Notes: generated by a model from the sequence alone, not told the origin. Numbered from the stretch's first letter, positions 28,969 to 38,892 are shown. The stretch is DNA of 64,000 bases from Brevundimonas sp. (GCF_030704825.1 NZ_JAUYNX010000021.1:152727-216726); one strand, 5' to 3'. Made by a program: numbers and translations.

Positions 28969-29609
28969 GCGGCGGCGGGTTCGGTGCGGGCCAGAACCCA
29001 GTTGGGATCGCTGGCGCCGAGGGTGCGCTCGAAGGTCCACAGTTCGGCCACGCGCCGTTCCTCGACCTGTTCCTCGCCGTCGCCGGCGGGCTTCACCCGG
29101 TTGCGCAGCTCGGCCAGGAAGCGGACCTTGGCGGTGGCCCGGTTCTCCTCGGCCGAGGCCTGTTCCAGATCGGCGCGGGCGGGGTGGAGGAATTCGGCCG
29201 TCTCAGTCTCCCCCCGGGTCTCGCGCGCGGCGATGCCGGCCTCGAAGGACTCCATGACGGCGGGCGTCAGCAGGGGCTTGAGGGTCTCGCGGTCGCCGGC
29301 GGCATAGGCGCGCACGATGGTCTCATGGGCCTGCCGGGCGCCCTCGAGGAAGCGGATCGGGTCGAAATTGGGGTCCCGCGCCTTGAGCCCGGCGATCGAG
29401 GCCAGGGTGACGGCGTCCAGCACATTGGACCGGCCGCCCGGGGACGGGTCGGCGGCGGGCGCGGCCGGGGCGGTCGCGGGCCTGGCGCGGGCGTCCTCTT
29501 CCGGCTGGCGGCCGACCTTCTTGCCCAGCATGTTGTAAAGCTGGAACAGAACCACGGCGGCGACGACGGCGAAGATGGCGATCAGGATCGGATCCTGGGT
29601 CACTGGCAT
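28965..29609 (-). CDS. Tim44/TimA-domain protein
   Basis: The 214-residue product has one N-terminal membrane helix (ILIAIFAVVAAVVLFQLYN), a charged linker with KKVGRQPEEDARARP, and a Tim44-like domain (about residues 75-210: LARDPNFDP-like KARDPNFDPIRFLEGARQ, TLKPLLTPAVMESFE, RFLAELRNRVKP). Such proteins are inner-membrane relatives of the mitochondrial Tim44 translocation factor; a role at the envelope is inferred. It overlaps mltA and diverges from secB, so an export-related cluster is plausible. Confidence 0.9.
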   Translation of the reverse strand: MPVTQDPILIAIFAVVAAVVLFQLYNMLGKKVGRQPEEDARARPATAPAAPAADPSPGGRSNVLDAVTLASIAGLKARDPNFDPIRFLEGARQAHETIVRAYAAGDRETLKPLLTPAVMESFEAGIAARETRGETETAEFLHPARADLEQASAEENRATAKVRFLAELRNRVKPAGDGEEQVEERRVAELWTFERTLGASDPNWVLARTEPAAA

Positions 29610-29797
29610 TCCCTGACTGGCGTCCGGCGGGGGCGGTCGCTCTGGCTGACGATTAGGGGCTCATATAGGGCGGCGCAACCCGCCGCGCCTCTCCCGGGCG
29701 GCGAGCGTCGTTGCCGCACCCGGCGCCTCGTGCTAGTCGCCGCGCCTTCCCGGCGCCGCAATCGGACGCCGTTCACTCATTCAGACAGACCCGACCG

Positions 29798-30325
29798 ATG
29801 ACCGACGCCGCGCCTCCTTCCGACGCCAACACCGCCGCGCCCGCCGACCCGGCGCCCCAGGCGCCCCAGGCGCCCATCGGCCCCGGGTTCCGCATCGTGG
29901 CCCAGTACGTCAAGGACCTGTCGTTCGAGAACCCCAAGGCCCCCGACTCCCTGCGCGTCGACGGCAAGCCGGCCATCGACATGGGCGTCGAGATGAACGC
30001 CCAGGGCCGGCCCGACGGCCTGTTCGAGGTCGACCTGCGCCTGACCATCAAGGCGACCACGGACGCCATGACCGTGTTCAACGTGGAACTGCTCTACGGC
30101 GGCCTGTTCGCCCTGCACGGCGTGCCCGAACAGGACATCGAGCCGCTGCTGCTGATCGAATGCCCGCGCTACCTGTTCCCGTTCGCCCGCGAGATCATCG
30201 CCCGCGCCACCTCGGACGGCGGCTTCTATCCGCCCTTCATGCTGGACCCGATCGATTTCGCCGGCATCTACGTCGCCCGCCAGCAGTCCATCGCCCGGGG
30301 CCCGGCGGAAACCGGCAAGGCCTGA
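29798..30325 (+). CDS. secB: Protein-export chaperone SecB
   Basis: SecB holds preproteins unfolded and passes them to SecA. The 175-residue product has an alanine- and proline-rich N-terminal extension of about 28 residues not found in E. coli, then the conserved core ([73 protein letters not shown]). It diverges from the Tim44-domain gene, and its stop lies one base from that of convergent dnaQ. Confidence 0.97.
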   Translation: MTDAAPPSDANTAAPADPAPQAPQAPIGPGFRIVAQYVKDLSFENPKAPDSLRVDGKPAIDMGVEMNAQGRPDGLFEVDLRLTIKATTDAMTVFNVELLYGGLFALHGVPEQDIEPLLLIECPRYLFPFAREIIARATSDGGFYPPFMLDPIDFAGIYVARQQSIARGPAETGKA

Positions 30326-30326
30326 T

Positions 30327-31046
30327 CTAGGCGCTCGCCTCGACCTCGACCCCGTAGCCCTTCCACAGCGACCAGTCCTTCAGCGTCGCGCGCAGGAAGG
30401 CTTCGTGCGCCGCGCGCTCCGCCTCGTCGTCGCGCGGGGCCAGCGGACGCGGGCGAGGCGGATAGCCGGCGGCCGCCTGGGCCGCCGCCGCCGCCGTGAC
30501 CGTCCGCGAGGCCGACAGGTCCAGCCGCCGCTCCTTGCCGCCCTTGAGCTCGAGATAGACCTCGGCCAGCAGGCGGGCGTCGATCAGGGCGCCGTGCAGG
30601 GTGCGTTCGACCAGGCTGACCTTGAACCGCTTGCACAGGGCGTCCAGCGAATTGGCCATGCCCGGAAACCGGGTCTGGGCCAGCTTCAGCGTGTCGATCC
30701 AGCGGTGTTCCTCGAACAGGACCCGGCCGCAGCGGCCGAATTCGTGATCGATGAAGCTGCGGTCGAACTGGGCGTTGTGGGCGATGATCGGGGCGTCGCC
30801 GATGAAGTCGCACAGGTCGACGACGATCTCGGCGAATTTCGGCGCGTCCCTGACCTTGTCGTCGGTGATGCCGTGCACCCGGATGGCGTCCGCCGGGATC
30901 GACCGCTCGGGATGGATCAGCCGGTGGAAGGTGCGGCCCGTGGGCAGCAGATCCTCGATCTCGATGCAGCCGACCTCGATCATCCGGTCGCCCGTGCGAG
31001 GGTCGAAGCCGGTGGTCTCGGTATCAAGGACGATTTCGCGGGACAT
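30327..31046 (-). CDS. dnaQ: DNA polymerase III epsilon subunit (proofreading exonuclease)
   Basis: The 239-residue product is a DEDDh 3'-5' exonuclease with ExoI LDTETTGFDP, ExoII IAHNAQFDRSFIDHEF and ExoIII LHGALIDARLLAEVYLEL. The C-terminal tail (ALRPRDDEAERAAHE-type, ending WSLWKGYGVEVEASA) is where epsilon binds the alpha subunit. It is the last gene of the leftward operon, six bases after coaE. Confidence 0.96.
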   Translation of the reverse strand: MSREIVLDTETTGFDPRTGDRMIEVGCIEIEDLLPTGRTFHRLIHPERSIPADAIRVHGITDDKVRDAPKFAEIVVDLCDFIGDAPIIAHNAQFDRSFIDHEFGRCGRVLFEEHRWIDTLKLAQTRFPGMANSLDALCKRFKVSLVERTLHGALIDARLLAEVYLELKGGKERRLDLSASRTVTAAAAAQAAAGYPPRPRPLAPRDDEAERAAHEAFLRATLKDWSLWKGYGVEVEASA

Positions 31047-31052
31047 GATCCC

Positions 31053-31694
31053 TTAATGGGGCGGTTCGCCCGCTTTCGGAAGACCGCGCCGGGGCGGCGA
31101 CCACCCCTCGGCCAGAACCATCCCCACGATTTCCTTCACCCGGGCCCGCGCCGCGTCCAGCCCCTCGCCGGTGTCGACGACGAAGTCCGCCCGGCGGCGC
31201 TTTTCGGCGTCGGGCAGCTGACGGGCGAGGATGGCTTCGAACCGTTCGCGGGTCATGCCGGGCCGGGCCAGCACCCGCGCCGCCTGGATCGCCGCCGGCG
31301 CGGTCGCCACCACCACGGCGTCCACGGCCGCGTCGCCGCCCGTTTCGAACAGCAGGGGGATGTCCAGCACCGCCAGCCTGACGCCTCGCGCTCCGGCCGC
31401 CGCCAGGTCGTCGAGCCGCCCCTGCAGCACCAGCGGATGGACGATGGCTTCCAGCCGCCGGAATCCTTCCGGATCCCGCGCCAGGACCTCGGCCAGGCGG
31501 CCGCGATCGACCGCGCCATCCACGACCACGCCCGGAAAGGCCGCCCCCACCGGACCAACGGCGGCCCCGCCGGGGGCATACAGCCGGTGCACGGCGGCGT
31601 CGGCGTTCCAGACCAGGGCGCCTTCGTCGGCGAACATCGCCGCCGTCGTCGACTTGCCCATGCCGATGGAGCCGGTCAGGCCGAGCACGATCAT
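31053..31694 (-). CDS. coaE: Dephospho-CoA kinase
   Basis: CoaE phosphorylates dephospho-CoA, the last step of CoA synthesis. The 213-residue product has Walker [15 protein letters not shown] at its start, the substrate-binding [27 protein letters not shown], and the lid region [20 protein letters not shown]. The start overlaps the aroE stop (ATGA). The usual partner coaBC lies elsewhere in the window. Confidence 0.96.
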   Translation of the reverse strand: MIVLGLTGSIGMGKSTTAAMFADEGALVWNADAAVHRLYAPGGAAVGPVGAAFPGVVVDGAVDRGRLAEVLARDPEGFRRLEAIVHPLVLQGRLDDLAAAGARGVRLAVLDIPLLFETGGDAAVDAVVVATAPAAIQAARVLARPGMTRERFEAILARQLPDAEKRRRADFVVDTGEGLDAARARVKEIVGMVLAEGWSPPRRGLPKAGEPPH

Positions 31695-32488
31695 CCGGCC
31701 TCTCCGAGGGCTTGCAGCGCCAGCCGCCGCACATCGGCCGCCGGCGGCTCGATCCCGAACAGCGCCCGGAACGACGGCCGCGCCTGGCCGATCAACATGG
31801 CCAGCCCGTCCACAGTCGTCAGGCCTCGCGCCCGGCCCTGGGCCAGAAAGGACGTGACGAGCGGACGATAGGTCATGTCCATCAGGACGGCGTCGTCCCG
31901 CAGGCGGGCCAGATCGAGGTCGGGCTGGACGCTCAGGGCGTTGACCACCAGCGCCGCCTCGTCCAGCGCCGCTTCGTCGGCCACGGCCGCGCCCAGTTCG
32001 GCGGCCGCCGCCTCGGCCCGCGCCCGGGTCCGGTTCAGGATCGCGACCTCGCCCCCCGCCGCCCGGAGGGCCGCCACGGCCGCCCGCGCCGCGCCGCCCG
32101 CGCCGAGGATCACGATCCCCCGGCCGCGCACGTCCAGCCCCGGCGCCTGTTCCGCCAGGGCGGCCATCAGACCCTCGCCATCGGTGCTGTCGGCCCGAAC
32201 CCGGCCGTCCTCGAACAACAGCAGATTGGCCGAGCCGCAGGCGCGCGCCGCCTCGCCTCCCTCATCGGCCAGGGCCAGGGCCTGTCGTTTGAACGGCGCC
32301 GTGACGTTCAGACCGCGCAGAACGCCCGCCCGGCCCCGCGCGACCAGCTCTTCGAAGGCGGCCGCATCCGCGGGGCCGAAGGCGCGATAGGCCGCGTCCA
32401 GCCCGGCCGCCTCGATCCAGGCGTTGTGGATCAGCGGGCTCAGGGAATGGGCGACCGGCTGGCCGGCCACCCCGGCGACGAGGGTCAT
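31691..32488 (-). CDS. aroE: Shikimate dehydrogenase
   Basis: AroE reduces 3-dehydroshikimate with NADPH in aromatic amino-acid synthesis. The 265-residue product shows [11 protein letters not shown] (substrate binding), GLNVTAPFK with the catalytic Lys, the catalytic Asp in [10 protein letters not shown], and the NADP motif [13 protein letters not shown] 32488 is chosen because it overlaps the maf stop by ATGA and gives the standard N-terminus. Confidence 0.96.
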   Translation of the reverse strand: MTLVAGVAGQPVAHSLSPLIHNAWIEAAGLDAAYRAFGPADAAAFEELVARGRAGVLRGLNVTAPFKRQALALADEGGEAARACGSANLLLFEDGRVRADSTDGEGLMAALAEQAPGLDVRGRGIVILGAGGAARAAVAALRAAGGEVAILNRTRARAEAAAAELGAAVADEAALDEAALVVNALSVQPDLDLARLRDDAVLMDMTYRPLVTSFLAQGRARGLTTVDGLAMLIGQARPSFRALFGIEPPAADVRRLALQALGEAG

Positions 32489-33087
32489 GAGCGCAGCACC
32501 CCGGCCCGACGCAGCTCCGCCAGCACCGGCCACAGCGGCAGGCCCAGAACGGTGAAATAATCCCCCTCCACGGCCTCGAACAGCTGGGCGCCCATCCCTT
32601 CCAGCCGGTAGGAGCCGACACAGGCCAGCAGGGCCTCGCCTTCGGCCGCCAGATAGGCGTCGAGAAACGCGTTCGAGAAGTCCCGCATCCGCAGGGTCGC
32701 CGTATCCACGCCCGACCAGACGACCTGGCCGTTGCGGGCCAGGGCCGCGCCGGAATGCAGATGGTGGATCCGGCCGCGCATGGCCGCGAGCCGCGCCCGC
32801 GCCTCGTCCGGCGACGCCGCCTTCGACACCAGCCCGCCGTCGAAGGCGAGGGTCTGATCGGCCCCCAGAACCCAGGCCTCGGCGTCGCGGCGAGACACGG
32901 CCAGCGCCTTGACCCGCGCCAGTTCGACCGCCAGCCCCGCCGCGTCGGCCGGGTCGTGCGTCCCCTTGACCGCGTCCTCGTCGACGTCGGCGACCTGCAC
33001 CGTGAACGGAACGCCGGCGTCAGCCAGCATGGTCCGCCGCGCCGCGCTCTTCGAGGCCAGGATCAGACGTTCGGACGGGGCCGTCAC
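32485..33087 (-). CDS. maf: Maf-family nucleotide pyrophosphatase
   Basis: Maf proteins hydrolyse modified or non-canonical nucleoside triphosphates and prevent their incorporation. The 200-residue product has LILASKSAARRTML near the start, the acidic catalytic region VLGADQTLAFDGG and SYRLEGMGAQLFE. Start GTG 33087 overlaps the upstream stop by GTGA; no ATG suits. Substrate subgroup cannot be fixed by eye. Confidence 0.93.
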   Translation of the reverse strand: MTAPSERLILASKSAARRTMLADAGVPFTVQVADVDEDAVKGTHDPADAAGLAVELARVKALAVSRRDAEAWVLGADQTLAFDGGLVSKAASPDEARARLAAMRGRIHHLHSGAALARNGQVVWSGVDTATLRMRDFSNAFLDAYLAAEGEALLACVGSYRLEGMGAQLFEAVEGDYFTVLGLPLWPVLAELRRAGVLRS

Positions 33088-33953
33088 CAAGCCGCCCCCA
33101 GCCGGCGGGTCCGGCGCTCGTTGAGCAGATTGATGATCGCCGCCGCCGTCTCCTCGACCGAGCGTCGGGTCACGTCGATCACCGGCCAGCCGCGCCGCTC
33201 GAAGGCGCGGCGAGCCCTGACCGTCTCCTCCCTCACGGCCTCGTGGTCGACGTAGGAACTGGCCCGGTTGGCGTTCAGCCCGTCCAGCCGGTTCTTGCGG
33301 ATCTGCACCAGCCGGTCCGGCGACACCGTCAGGCCGACCACCAGCGGATTCTTCAGCCCCACCAACCGTTCCCCGTCCTCCTGTCCCGGCACCAGCGGCA
33401 CATTGGCCGCGCGGATGCCGCGGTGGGCCAGATAGATGCAGGTCGGGGTCTTGGATGTGCGGCTGACCCCGCACAGGACCACGTCGGCCGTCTCCAGCTG
33501 GGCCGTCGTGCCCTGGCCATCGTCGTGAGCCATGGCGTAGTCGAGCGCGGCGATGCGGTTGAAATAGTCGGTGTCCAGGGCGTGCTGGGCCCCGACCCGG
33601 GTCGACAGCGCGGCCCCGAGATAGCGCGACAGGGCGCCGACGAGCGGATCGAGGGCCGCGATCTGGGGCATTTCGAGCCTGTGGCAACCTTCCTCGAGCT
33701 GGGCGCGCAGCTCGCGGTCCACCAGGGTGTGCAGCACCACCCCCGGCGAAGCGGCGATCTCCTCGAGCACCCGCTCCATCTGCTTGTCGTTCCGCACCAG
33801 GGCGTAGATGTGCTCGATCGGAATGACCCCGTCGAAGCGGGCCACCACGGCCTTGGCCATGGCGTTCAGCGTCTCGCCGGTCGAATCCGACACCAGGTGG
33901 ACATGGAAATAGGTCGCCAGCCGCGAAGGGCCCGAGGCGCGGCCCGAACTCAT
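33084..33953 (-). CDS. Pyruvate, water/phosphate dikinase regulatory protein (kinase/pyrophosphorylase, DUF299)
   Basis: Members of this family both phosphorylate and dephosphorylate PEP synthase or pyruvate phosphate dikinase. The 289-residue product shows FHVHLVSDSTGETLNAMAKA, the P-loop GVSRTSKTPT, and PLVVGLTVSPDRLVQIRKNRL. In Caulobacter and Rickettsia a member of this family (called RP001) faces hemE across the replication origin, and the arrangement here is the same. Start ATG 33953 follows a weak GGA. Confidence 0.94.
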   Translation of the reverse strand: MSSGRASGPSRLATYFHVHLVSDSTGETLNAMAKAVVARFDGVIPIEHIYALVRNDKQMERVLEEIAASPGVVLHTLVDRELRAQLEEGCHRLEMPQIAALDPLVGALSRYLGAALSTRVGAQHALDTDYFNRIAALDYAMAHDDGQGTTAQLETADVVLCGVSRTSKTPTCIYLAHRGIRAANVPLVPGQEDGERLVGLKNPLVVGLTVSPDRLVQIRKNRLDGLNANRASSYVDHEAVREETVRARRAFERRGWPVIDVTRRSVEETAAAIINLLNERRTRRLGAAW

Positions 33954-34437
33954 CGGCGGCTGTCCATGATTGCGAAACTCCTGTGGACCGGCGGGGCGCC
34001 GTTGGCGGCGAAGGGCGCGTCTTTTCCTATAGCGGCGTCGGGTCGAGGCCGCGAGCGGGGATAGGGGTGGACGGCGCCCTCGTCGAAAGCGCCGATCATC
34101 CCAAGGCCGGCGACCGGGCCGGATCCGCCTGTGCATATCCTTAACAAGACCTTAACGGCCCCCAGGCCGACCGGCGCCCGAAGGTCCGGAAGCCCGTCGT
34201 TCAAGGCCCGGTCCGGATTTATCCCCGCTTTCACCAGCCGGGTGGAAGACGGTTCGCGGTTTGTGACCGTTTGCGGAAAACCCGTCGGAAACCGGCTCGA
34301 AGGCCGGACTTGTCCCCGCCATCCCCGCCTCTGCCACCTACCTCCGAAACCTCGAATCTTTTTTCTGAAAGGATTGGGAGGGTGCGACACGGGCCGGGGT
34401 TGAGCGGAACCCGGGCCGCCGGTAGGACCAAGGTCAG
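33954..34437. other. Putative chromosomal replication origin (Cori-like)
   Basis: This 484-bp gene-free gap separates the DUF299 gene from hemE, the conserved place of the origin in Caulobacter. It holds a perfect CtrA box (34141-34155), a DnaA-box-like TTATCCCCG (34219-34227, 7 of 9 to TTATCCACA), TGTGCATAT (34130-34138), several TCCCC words (such as 34315-34326) and an A/T-rich block with T6 (34353-34376) including one GANTC CcrM methylation site (34354-34358). Genes on both sides mostly point away from it. Whether replication starts here is inferred from context. Confidence 0.75.
34141..34155 (+). promoter_or_regulatory. CtrA-binding box
   Basis: TTAA-CAAGACC-TTAA is an exact match to the CtrA consensus TTAAN7TTAA. 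At Caulobacter origins phosphorylated CtrA blocks initiation through such boxes; only one full copy is seen here. Confidence 0.75.
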
Positions 34438-35484
34438 ATGACTGTTTCACCCCCCACGCCCCTGTTGCTCAAGGTTCTCGCCGGGGAGACGTCGTCGCGA
34501 CCGCCTGTCTGGTTCATGCGTCAGGCCGGACGTTACCTCCCGGAGTATCGCGCGCTCAGGGCGACGACCCCGGATTTCATCGCCTTCTGTCTCGACCCGG
34601 AGAAGGCGGCGGAGGCGACCTTGCAGCCCATGCGGCGGTTCGGCTTCGACGCCGCCATCGTCTTCGCCGACATTCTGCTGATTCCTCAGGCCCTGGGCCA
34701 GCAGGTGTGGTTCGAGGCCGGCGAGGGGCCCCGGCTGGGCGCCCTGCCTCCCCTGGAAACCATGCGGGACCTGACCGCCGGCGCCGGCGAGGCGCTGAAG
34801 CAGGTGGGCCAGACCCTGTCCATCGTTCGGGCCGGACTGGAGCCCGAACGCGCGCTGATCGGGTTCGCGGGGGCGCCCTGGACGGTCGCCACCTATATGC
34901 TGGACGGCGAGGCCCGCACCATCGGCAAGGGCGAGCGCGCCCAGGCCCGGACCTACGCCTACGCCGAGCCGGAGAAGGTCGCGGCCCTGCTGGACGTGCT
35001 GGTCGAGGCCACGGCCCACTATCTGAAGATGCAGGCCGATGCGGGCGCGCAGGTGCTGAAGATCTTCGAGAGCTGGGCCGAAGGCCTGCCGGACGATCTG
35101 TTCGAAAGCCTGGTGCTGCAGCCGCATCGAAAACTGGTGCGGCGGGTGCGCGAACTGGGCGTCACGGTCCCCCTGATCGGCTTTCCCCGCGGCTCGGCGG
35201 CCCTGGCGGAACGCTATGCCGCCGAATGCGACGTCCAGGCCGTGGCGCTGGACACGGCGTGCCCGCTGGCGGTGGGAAAACGGGTTCAGGCGATAAAGCC
35301 GATCCAGGGCGCGCTTGATCCCCTACTGCTGCGCGCCGGCGGACCCCTGCTCGACCGCCGTGTCGACCAGCTGCTCGGCGCCTGGGGTCGGGGGCCGTGG
35401 ATCTTCAACCTCGGCCACGGCATCCTGCCGGACGTGCCGATCGCCCATGTCGACCAGGTGTTGAAGCGGATCGGCGCCCAATGA
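34438..35484 (+). CDS. hemE: Uroporphyrinogen decarboxylase
   Basis: HemE decarboxylates uroporphyrinogen III to coproporphyrinogen III in heme synthesis. The 348-residue product has PVWFMRQAGRYLPEYR near residue 23 and GFAGAPWTVATYML near 140, both family signatures. It is the first gene right of the origin region and overlaps hemH by ATGA, starting a hemE-hemH-hemJ operon. In Caulobacter the hemE promoter lies within the origin and has a role in its control; the same may hold here. Confidence 0.97.
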   Translation: MTVSPPTPLLLKVLAGETSSRPPVWFMRQAGRYLPEYRALRATTPDFIAFCLDPEKAAEATLQPMRRFGFDAAIVFADILLIPQALGQQVWFEAGEGPRLGALPPLETMRDLTAGAGEALKQVGQTLSIVRAGLEPERALIGFAGAPWTVATYMLDGEARTIGKGERAQARTYAYAEPEKVAALLDVLVEATAHYLKMQADAGAQVLKIFESWAEGLPDDLFESLVLQPHRKLVRRVRELGVTVPLIGFPRGSAALAERYAAECDVQAVALDTACPLAVGKRVQAIKPIQGALDPLLLRAGGPLLDRRVDQLLGAWGRGPWIFNLGHGILPDVPIAHVDQVLKRIGAQ

Positions 35485-36518
35485 CCGGGCGCAGGATCGC
35501 CGTCGTCCTGTTCAATCTCGGCGGGCCGGACGATCAGGGTTCGGTCCGGCCCTTTCTGTTCAACCTGTTCAACGATCCCGCCATCATCGGCCTGCCCGGG
35601 CTGGTGCGCACGCCCCTGGCCCGGCTGATCTCCAGCCGCCGCGAGAAGCCTGCCCAGGCCAACTACGCCCTTATGGGCGGCGGTTCGCCGCTGCTGCCGG
35701 AAACCCGCCGACAGGCCGCGGCGCTGGAGGCGGCGCTGGCCGGCCGTTTGCCCGGCGACGAGATCCGGACCTTCATCGCCATGCGCTACTGGTCCCCCCT
35801 GACCGAGGAGACAGCCGTCGAGGTCGCCGCCTTCGGCCCGGACCAGATCGTGCTGCTGCCGCTCTATCCGCAGTTCTCGACGACGACGACGGAGTCCTCC
35901 CTGAAGCGGTGGGCCGAGGTCTACGCCGGGTCGGGCGTCAGCCGCGCGGTCTGCTGTTACCCACAGGCCTCCGGCTGGATCGGGGCCCAGGCCGACGGGG
36001 TGACGGCGAAACTGTCCGAAGCCGGCGACCGACCGGTTCGGGTTCTGTTTTCGGCTCATGGCGTCCCCGAGAGTCTGATCGAGAAGAAGGGCGACCCCTA
36101 TCAGGAGCAGATCGAGGCGACCTGCGCCGCGGTCGCCGCCCGGGCGGGACTGAAGGACTGGACGATCTGCTACCAGAGCCGGGTCGGGCCGATGAAATGG
36201 CTCGGGCCCTCGACGCCCGAGGCCATCGCCCAGGCCGGCCGCGACCGGGTCGGCGTGGTGGTCGTCCCCGTGGCCTTCGTCTCGGAGCATATCGAGACCC
36301 TGGTGGAGCTGGACATCGAGTACCGGGAGCTGGCCCACGGCCTCGGGGTCGCGCCCTATCTGCGCGCGCCGGCCGTCGGCCTCGCCGCCCCCTTCATCGA
36401 CAGCCTGGCGGAGGCGGCGGCCGAGGCCTTGACCCGAACCGGCGTCGCGCCCTTCGGTCCCGGCTGCCAGGGCCCGTGGAAGGCCTGCCCCCGCCAGCGC
36501 GAGAGGAAAGCCGCATGA
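35481..36518 (+). CDS. hemH: Ferrochelatase
   Basis: HemH inserts Fe(II) into protoporphyrin to form heme. The 345-residue product has VVLFNLGGPDDQGSVRPFL, the active-site His in LFSAHGVPESLIEKKGDPY, and CYQSRVGPMKWLGPST. The C-terminus ends with two cysteines (GCQGPWKACPRQ), and others occur upstream (VCCYP, ATCAA); Caulobacter ferrochelatase is known to hold a 2Fe-2S cluster, so these are candidate ligands. It overlaps hemE and hemJ by ATGA. Confidence 0.96.
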   Translation: MTGRRIAVVLFNLGGPDDQGSVRPFLFNLFNDPAIIGLPGLVRTPLARLISSRREKPAQANYALMGGGSPLLPETRRQAAALEAALAGRLPGDEIRTFIAMRYWSPLTEETAVEVAAFGPDQIVLLPLYPQFSTTTTESSLKRWAEVYAGSGVSRAVCCYPQASGWIGAQADGVTAKLSEAGDRPVRVLFSAHGVPESLIEKKGDPYQEQIEATCAAVAARAGLKDWTICYQSRVGPMKWLGPSTPEAIAQAGRDRVGVVVVPVAFVSEHIETLVELDIEYRELAHGLGVAPYLRAPAVGLAAPFIDSLAEAAAEALTRTGVAPFGPGCQGPWKACPRQRERKAA

Positions 36519-36985
36519 ACGCCTACGACCTCGCCCGCGGCCTGCACATCCTGGCGGTGATCGCCTGGATGGCGGGCATGTTGTTCCTGCCGCGTCTCTA
36601 CGCCTACGACGCCGAGCAGGCGGACAAGCCCGAGCCGCTGCGCTCGGAGATGCAGGCCTTGCTGCGGTTGTGGCAGCTCCGGCTGCTGCGCATCATCATC
36701 AACCCGGCCATGATCCTGGCCTTCGTCTTCGGCGGCTGGCTGCTGTGGCTGCGCAGCGGCGAGGGGGCGGACTGGGGCTTCGTCGCCCAGCCGTGGATGA
36801 TCGCCAAGCTGGCCGGAGTTTTCGCTCTCAGCGCCTGGCACGGCTTCCTCGCCGGGGCGCGAAAGAAGATCGCCGCCGGGACCTCGACCCGTTCCGGCCG
36901 CTTCTGGCGCATGACCAACGAAATCCCCTTCGTCATCGCCATCGTCATGGTGCTGTCGGTCACGCTGGAATGGACCTTCGGCTAG
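36515..36985 (+). CDS. hemJ: Protoporphyrinogen IX oxidase, HemJ type
   Basis: HemJ is the membrane protein that oxidises protoporphyrinogen IX in bacteria lacking HemG or HemY. The 156-residue product has four transmembrane segments and the conserved histidine in RGLHILAVIAWMAGMLFLPRLYAY, a Lys-containing PWMIAKLAGVFAL, then WHGFLAG. The neighbours supply the preceding and following steps of heme synthesis, which supports the call. A 223-base gap to rho follows. Confidence 0.94.
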   Translation: MNAYDLARGLHILAVIAWMAGMLFLPRLYAYDAEQADKPEPLRSEMQALLRLWQLRLLRIIINPAMILAFVFGGWLLWLRSGEGADWGFVAQPWMIAKLAGVFALSAWHGFLAGARKKIAAGTSTRSGRFWRMTNEIPFVIAIVMVLSVTLEWTFG

Positions 36986-37208
36986 GACTTCGCGCCGGCG
37001 CCGCTTGACCTGAGGGGGCCGGCGTGGTTTCGCTGGCCGCGAGCCGTCCTGTCTCTGTCTGGGGCGGTCCCCCTCTCTTCGCGACGCCCGAGGATACGCC
37101 CCCGGGAAGACCCGTCGCCCTCCCATCCGGCCGCAAGGCCAGACATCGCCAAGCCCGCCCCGCCCTCGCTTCGCGAGGGGACGAGGACGCGCGCAGACCT
37201 GTAAGATC

Positions 37209-38621
37209 ATGACCGACGTCCGCGACACCGATCCCACCGCTCCCGAAGCCGAGGCGTTCGACGGCGACCAGCCCGTCGAGACCGCCGCCGCCGACCTGCC
37301 CATGGTCGATCAGGAATCGAGCGATGACGAGGACGACGGTGAGCCGATCGTCCCCAACGGCCGCATCACCCTCCAGGAGCTGAACGAGAAGACGCCGGAA
37401 GACCTGGTCGCCTTCGCCGAGAGCCTTGAGATCGAGAACGCCGGTAATCTGCGCAAGCAGGATCTGCTGTTCGCCATCCTCAAGACCCTGGCCGACGAGG
37501 AGGTCGAGATCATCGCCTCGGGGACGCTGGAGATCCTGCCCGACGGCTTTGGCTTCCTGCGCAGCCCGGACGTCAATTATCTTCCGGGTCCGGACGATGT
37601 TTACGTGTCTCCCTCGCAAATCCGCCGCTTCGGCCTGCGCTCGGGCGACACCATCCACGGCGCCGTCCGCGGCCCCCGCGAGGGCGAGCGCTACTTCGCC
37701 CTGCTCAAGGTCGACACGATCAATTTCGAGGACCCGGAGACGGTCAAGACCAAGGTCCTGTTCGACAACCTGACGCCCCTCTATCCCGAGGAGCGGCTGC
37801 ACATGGAAATCCAGGATCCGACGCTGAAGGACCGCTCGGGCCGGGTCATCGACATCGTCGCCCCGCTGGGCAAGGGCCAGCGCTGCCTGATCGTCGCCCC
37901 GCCGCGGGTCGGCAAGACGGTGATGCTGCAGAACATCGCCAAGTCGATAGAGCGCAACCATCCCGAAGTGACCCTGATGGTGCTGCTGATCGACGAGCGC
38001 CCCGAGGAGGTCACCGACATGCAGCGCACGGTGAAGGGGGAGGTCATCGCCTCGACCTTCGACGAGCCGGCCACTCGCCACGTCGCCGTCGCCGAAATGG
38101 TGATCGAAAAGGCCAAGCGGCTGGTCGAGCACAAGAAGGACGTCGTCATCCTGCTCGACTCCATCACCCGCCTGGGCCGCGCCTACAACGCCACCGTCCC
38201 GTCGTCGGGCAAGGTCCTGACCGGCGGCGTCGACGCCAACGCCCTGCAGCGGCCCAAACGCTTCTTCGGCGCCGCGCGGAACGTGGAACAGGGGGGCTCG
38301 CTGACCATCATCGCCACCGCCCTGATCGACACCGGCTCGCGGATGGACGAGGTGATCTTCGAAGAGTTCAAGGGCACCGGCAACTCGGAGATCGTGCTGG
38401 ACCGCAAGGTCGCCGACAAGCGCATCTTCCCGGCTATCGACGTGCTCAAGTCCGGCACCCGCAAGGAAGAGCTGACCACGCCCAAGGACCAGCTGGCCAA
38501 GACCTATGTCCTGCGCCGCATCCTGAACCCGATGGGCCCGCAGGACGCGATCGAATTCCTGATCGACAAGCTGCGTCAGTCCAAGAACAATGCGGACTTC
38601 TTCCAGTCGATGAACACCTGA
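37209..38621 (+). CDS. rho: Transcription termination factor Rho
   Basis: Rho is a hexameric RNA-dependent ATPase ending transcription. The 470-residue product has an acidic N-terminal extension of about 50 residues ([12 protein letters not shown]), the RNA-binding domain ([33 protein letters not shown]), Walker [10 protein letters not shown] near 232, and Walker [17 protein letters not shown], followed by the R-loop region. The 223-base leader holds a CCCTCG-CTT-CGCGAGGG hairpin near 37163-37180. Rho often represses itself through its leader; that is not shown here. Confidence 0.98.
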   Translation: MTDVRDTDPTAPEAEAFDGDQPVETAAADLPMVDQESSDDEDDGEPIVPNGRITLQELNEKTPEDLVAFAESLEIENAGNLRKQDLLFAILKTLADEEVEIIASGTLEILPDGFGFLRSPDVNYLPGPDDVYVSPSQIRRFGLRSGDTIHGAVRGPREGERYFALLKVDTINFEDPETVKTKVLFDNLTPLYPEERLHMEIQDPTLKDRSGRVIDIVAPLGKGQRCLIVAPPRVGKTVMLQNIAKSIERNHPEVTLMVLLIDERPEEVTDMQRTVKGEVIASTFDEPATRHVAVAEMVIEKAKRLVEHKKDVVILLDSITRLGRAYNATVPSSGKVLTGGVDANALQRPKRFFGAARNVEQGGSLTIIATALIDTGSRMDEVIFEEFKGTGNSEIVLDRKVADKRIFPAIDVLKSGTRKEELTTPKDQLAKTYVLRRILNPMGPQDAIEFLIDKLRQSKNNADFFQSMNT

Positions 38622-38633
38622 CGCAGCCTCGGC

Positions 38634-38649
38634 TGTTTCACGTGAAACA
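38634..38649. other. parS site 1
   Basis: TGTTTCACGTGAAACA is a perfect 16-bp palindrome and the canonical ParB-binding sequence. It lies between rho and the DUF6489-like gene, 12 bases before the latter's start. Confidence 0.95.
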
Positions 38650-38661
38650 TGGAGCGGCGGC

Positions 38662-38889
38662 ATGAAGGTCAATATCGAGATCGAATGCGAACCGGCCGAA
38701 GCGCGCGCCTTCCTCGGCCTGCCGAATGTCGAGCCGCTGAACGATCATCTGGTCGCCGAGATGAAGCGGCGCATGGACGAGAACATGTCCGCCATGCAGC
38801 CCGACGAGCTGATGAAGACCTGGACCAGCTTCGGCATGCAGGCCCAGGACCAGTTCCGCAAGCTGATGGAAGCCGCGGTCAAGCCGTGA
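38662..38889 (+). CDS. Small DUF6489-family protein
   Basis: The 75-residue product starts MKVNIEIECEPAEARAFLGL, has a helical middle (MKRRMDENMSAMQPDELMK) and ends FRKLMEAAVKP. It matches what I remember of the DUF6489 family, which is widespread and uncharacterised in alphaproteobacteria; some relatives are annotated near phasin-like proteins, but no role is known to me. GGAG precedes the ATG, and the parS site abuts that region. Confidence 0.85.
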   Translation: MKVNIEIECEPAEARAFLGLPNVEPLNDHLVAEMKRRMDENMSAMQPDELMKTWTSFGMQAQDQFRKLMEAAVKP

Positions 38890-38892
38890 CGC

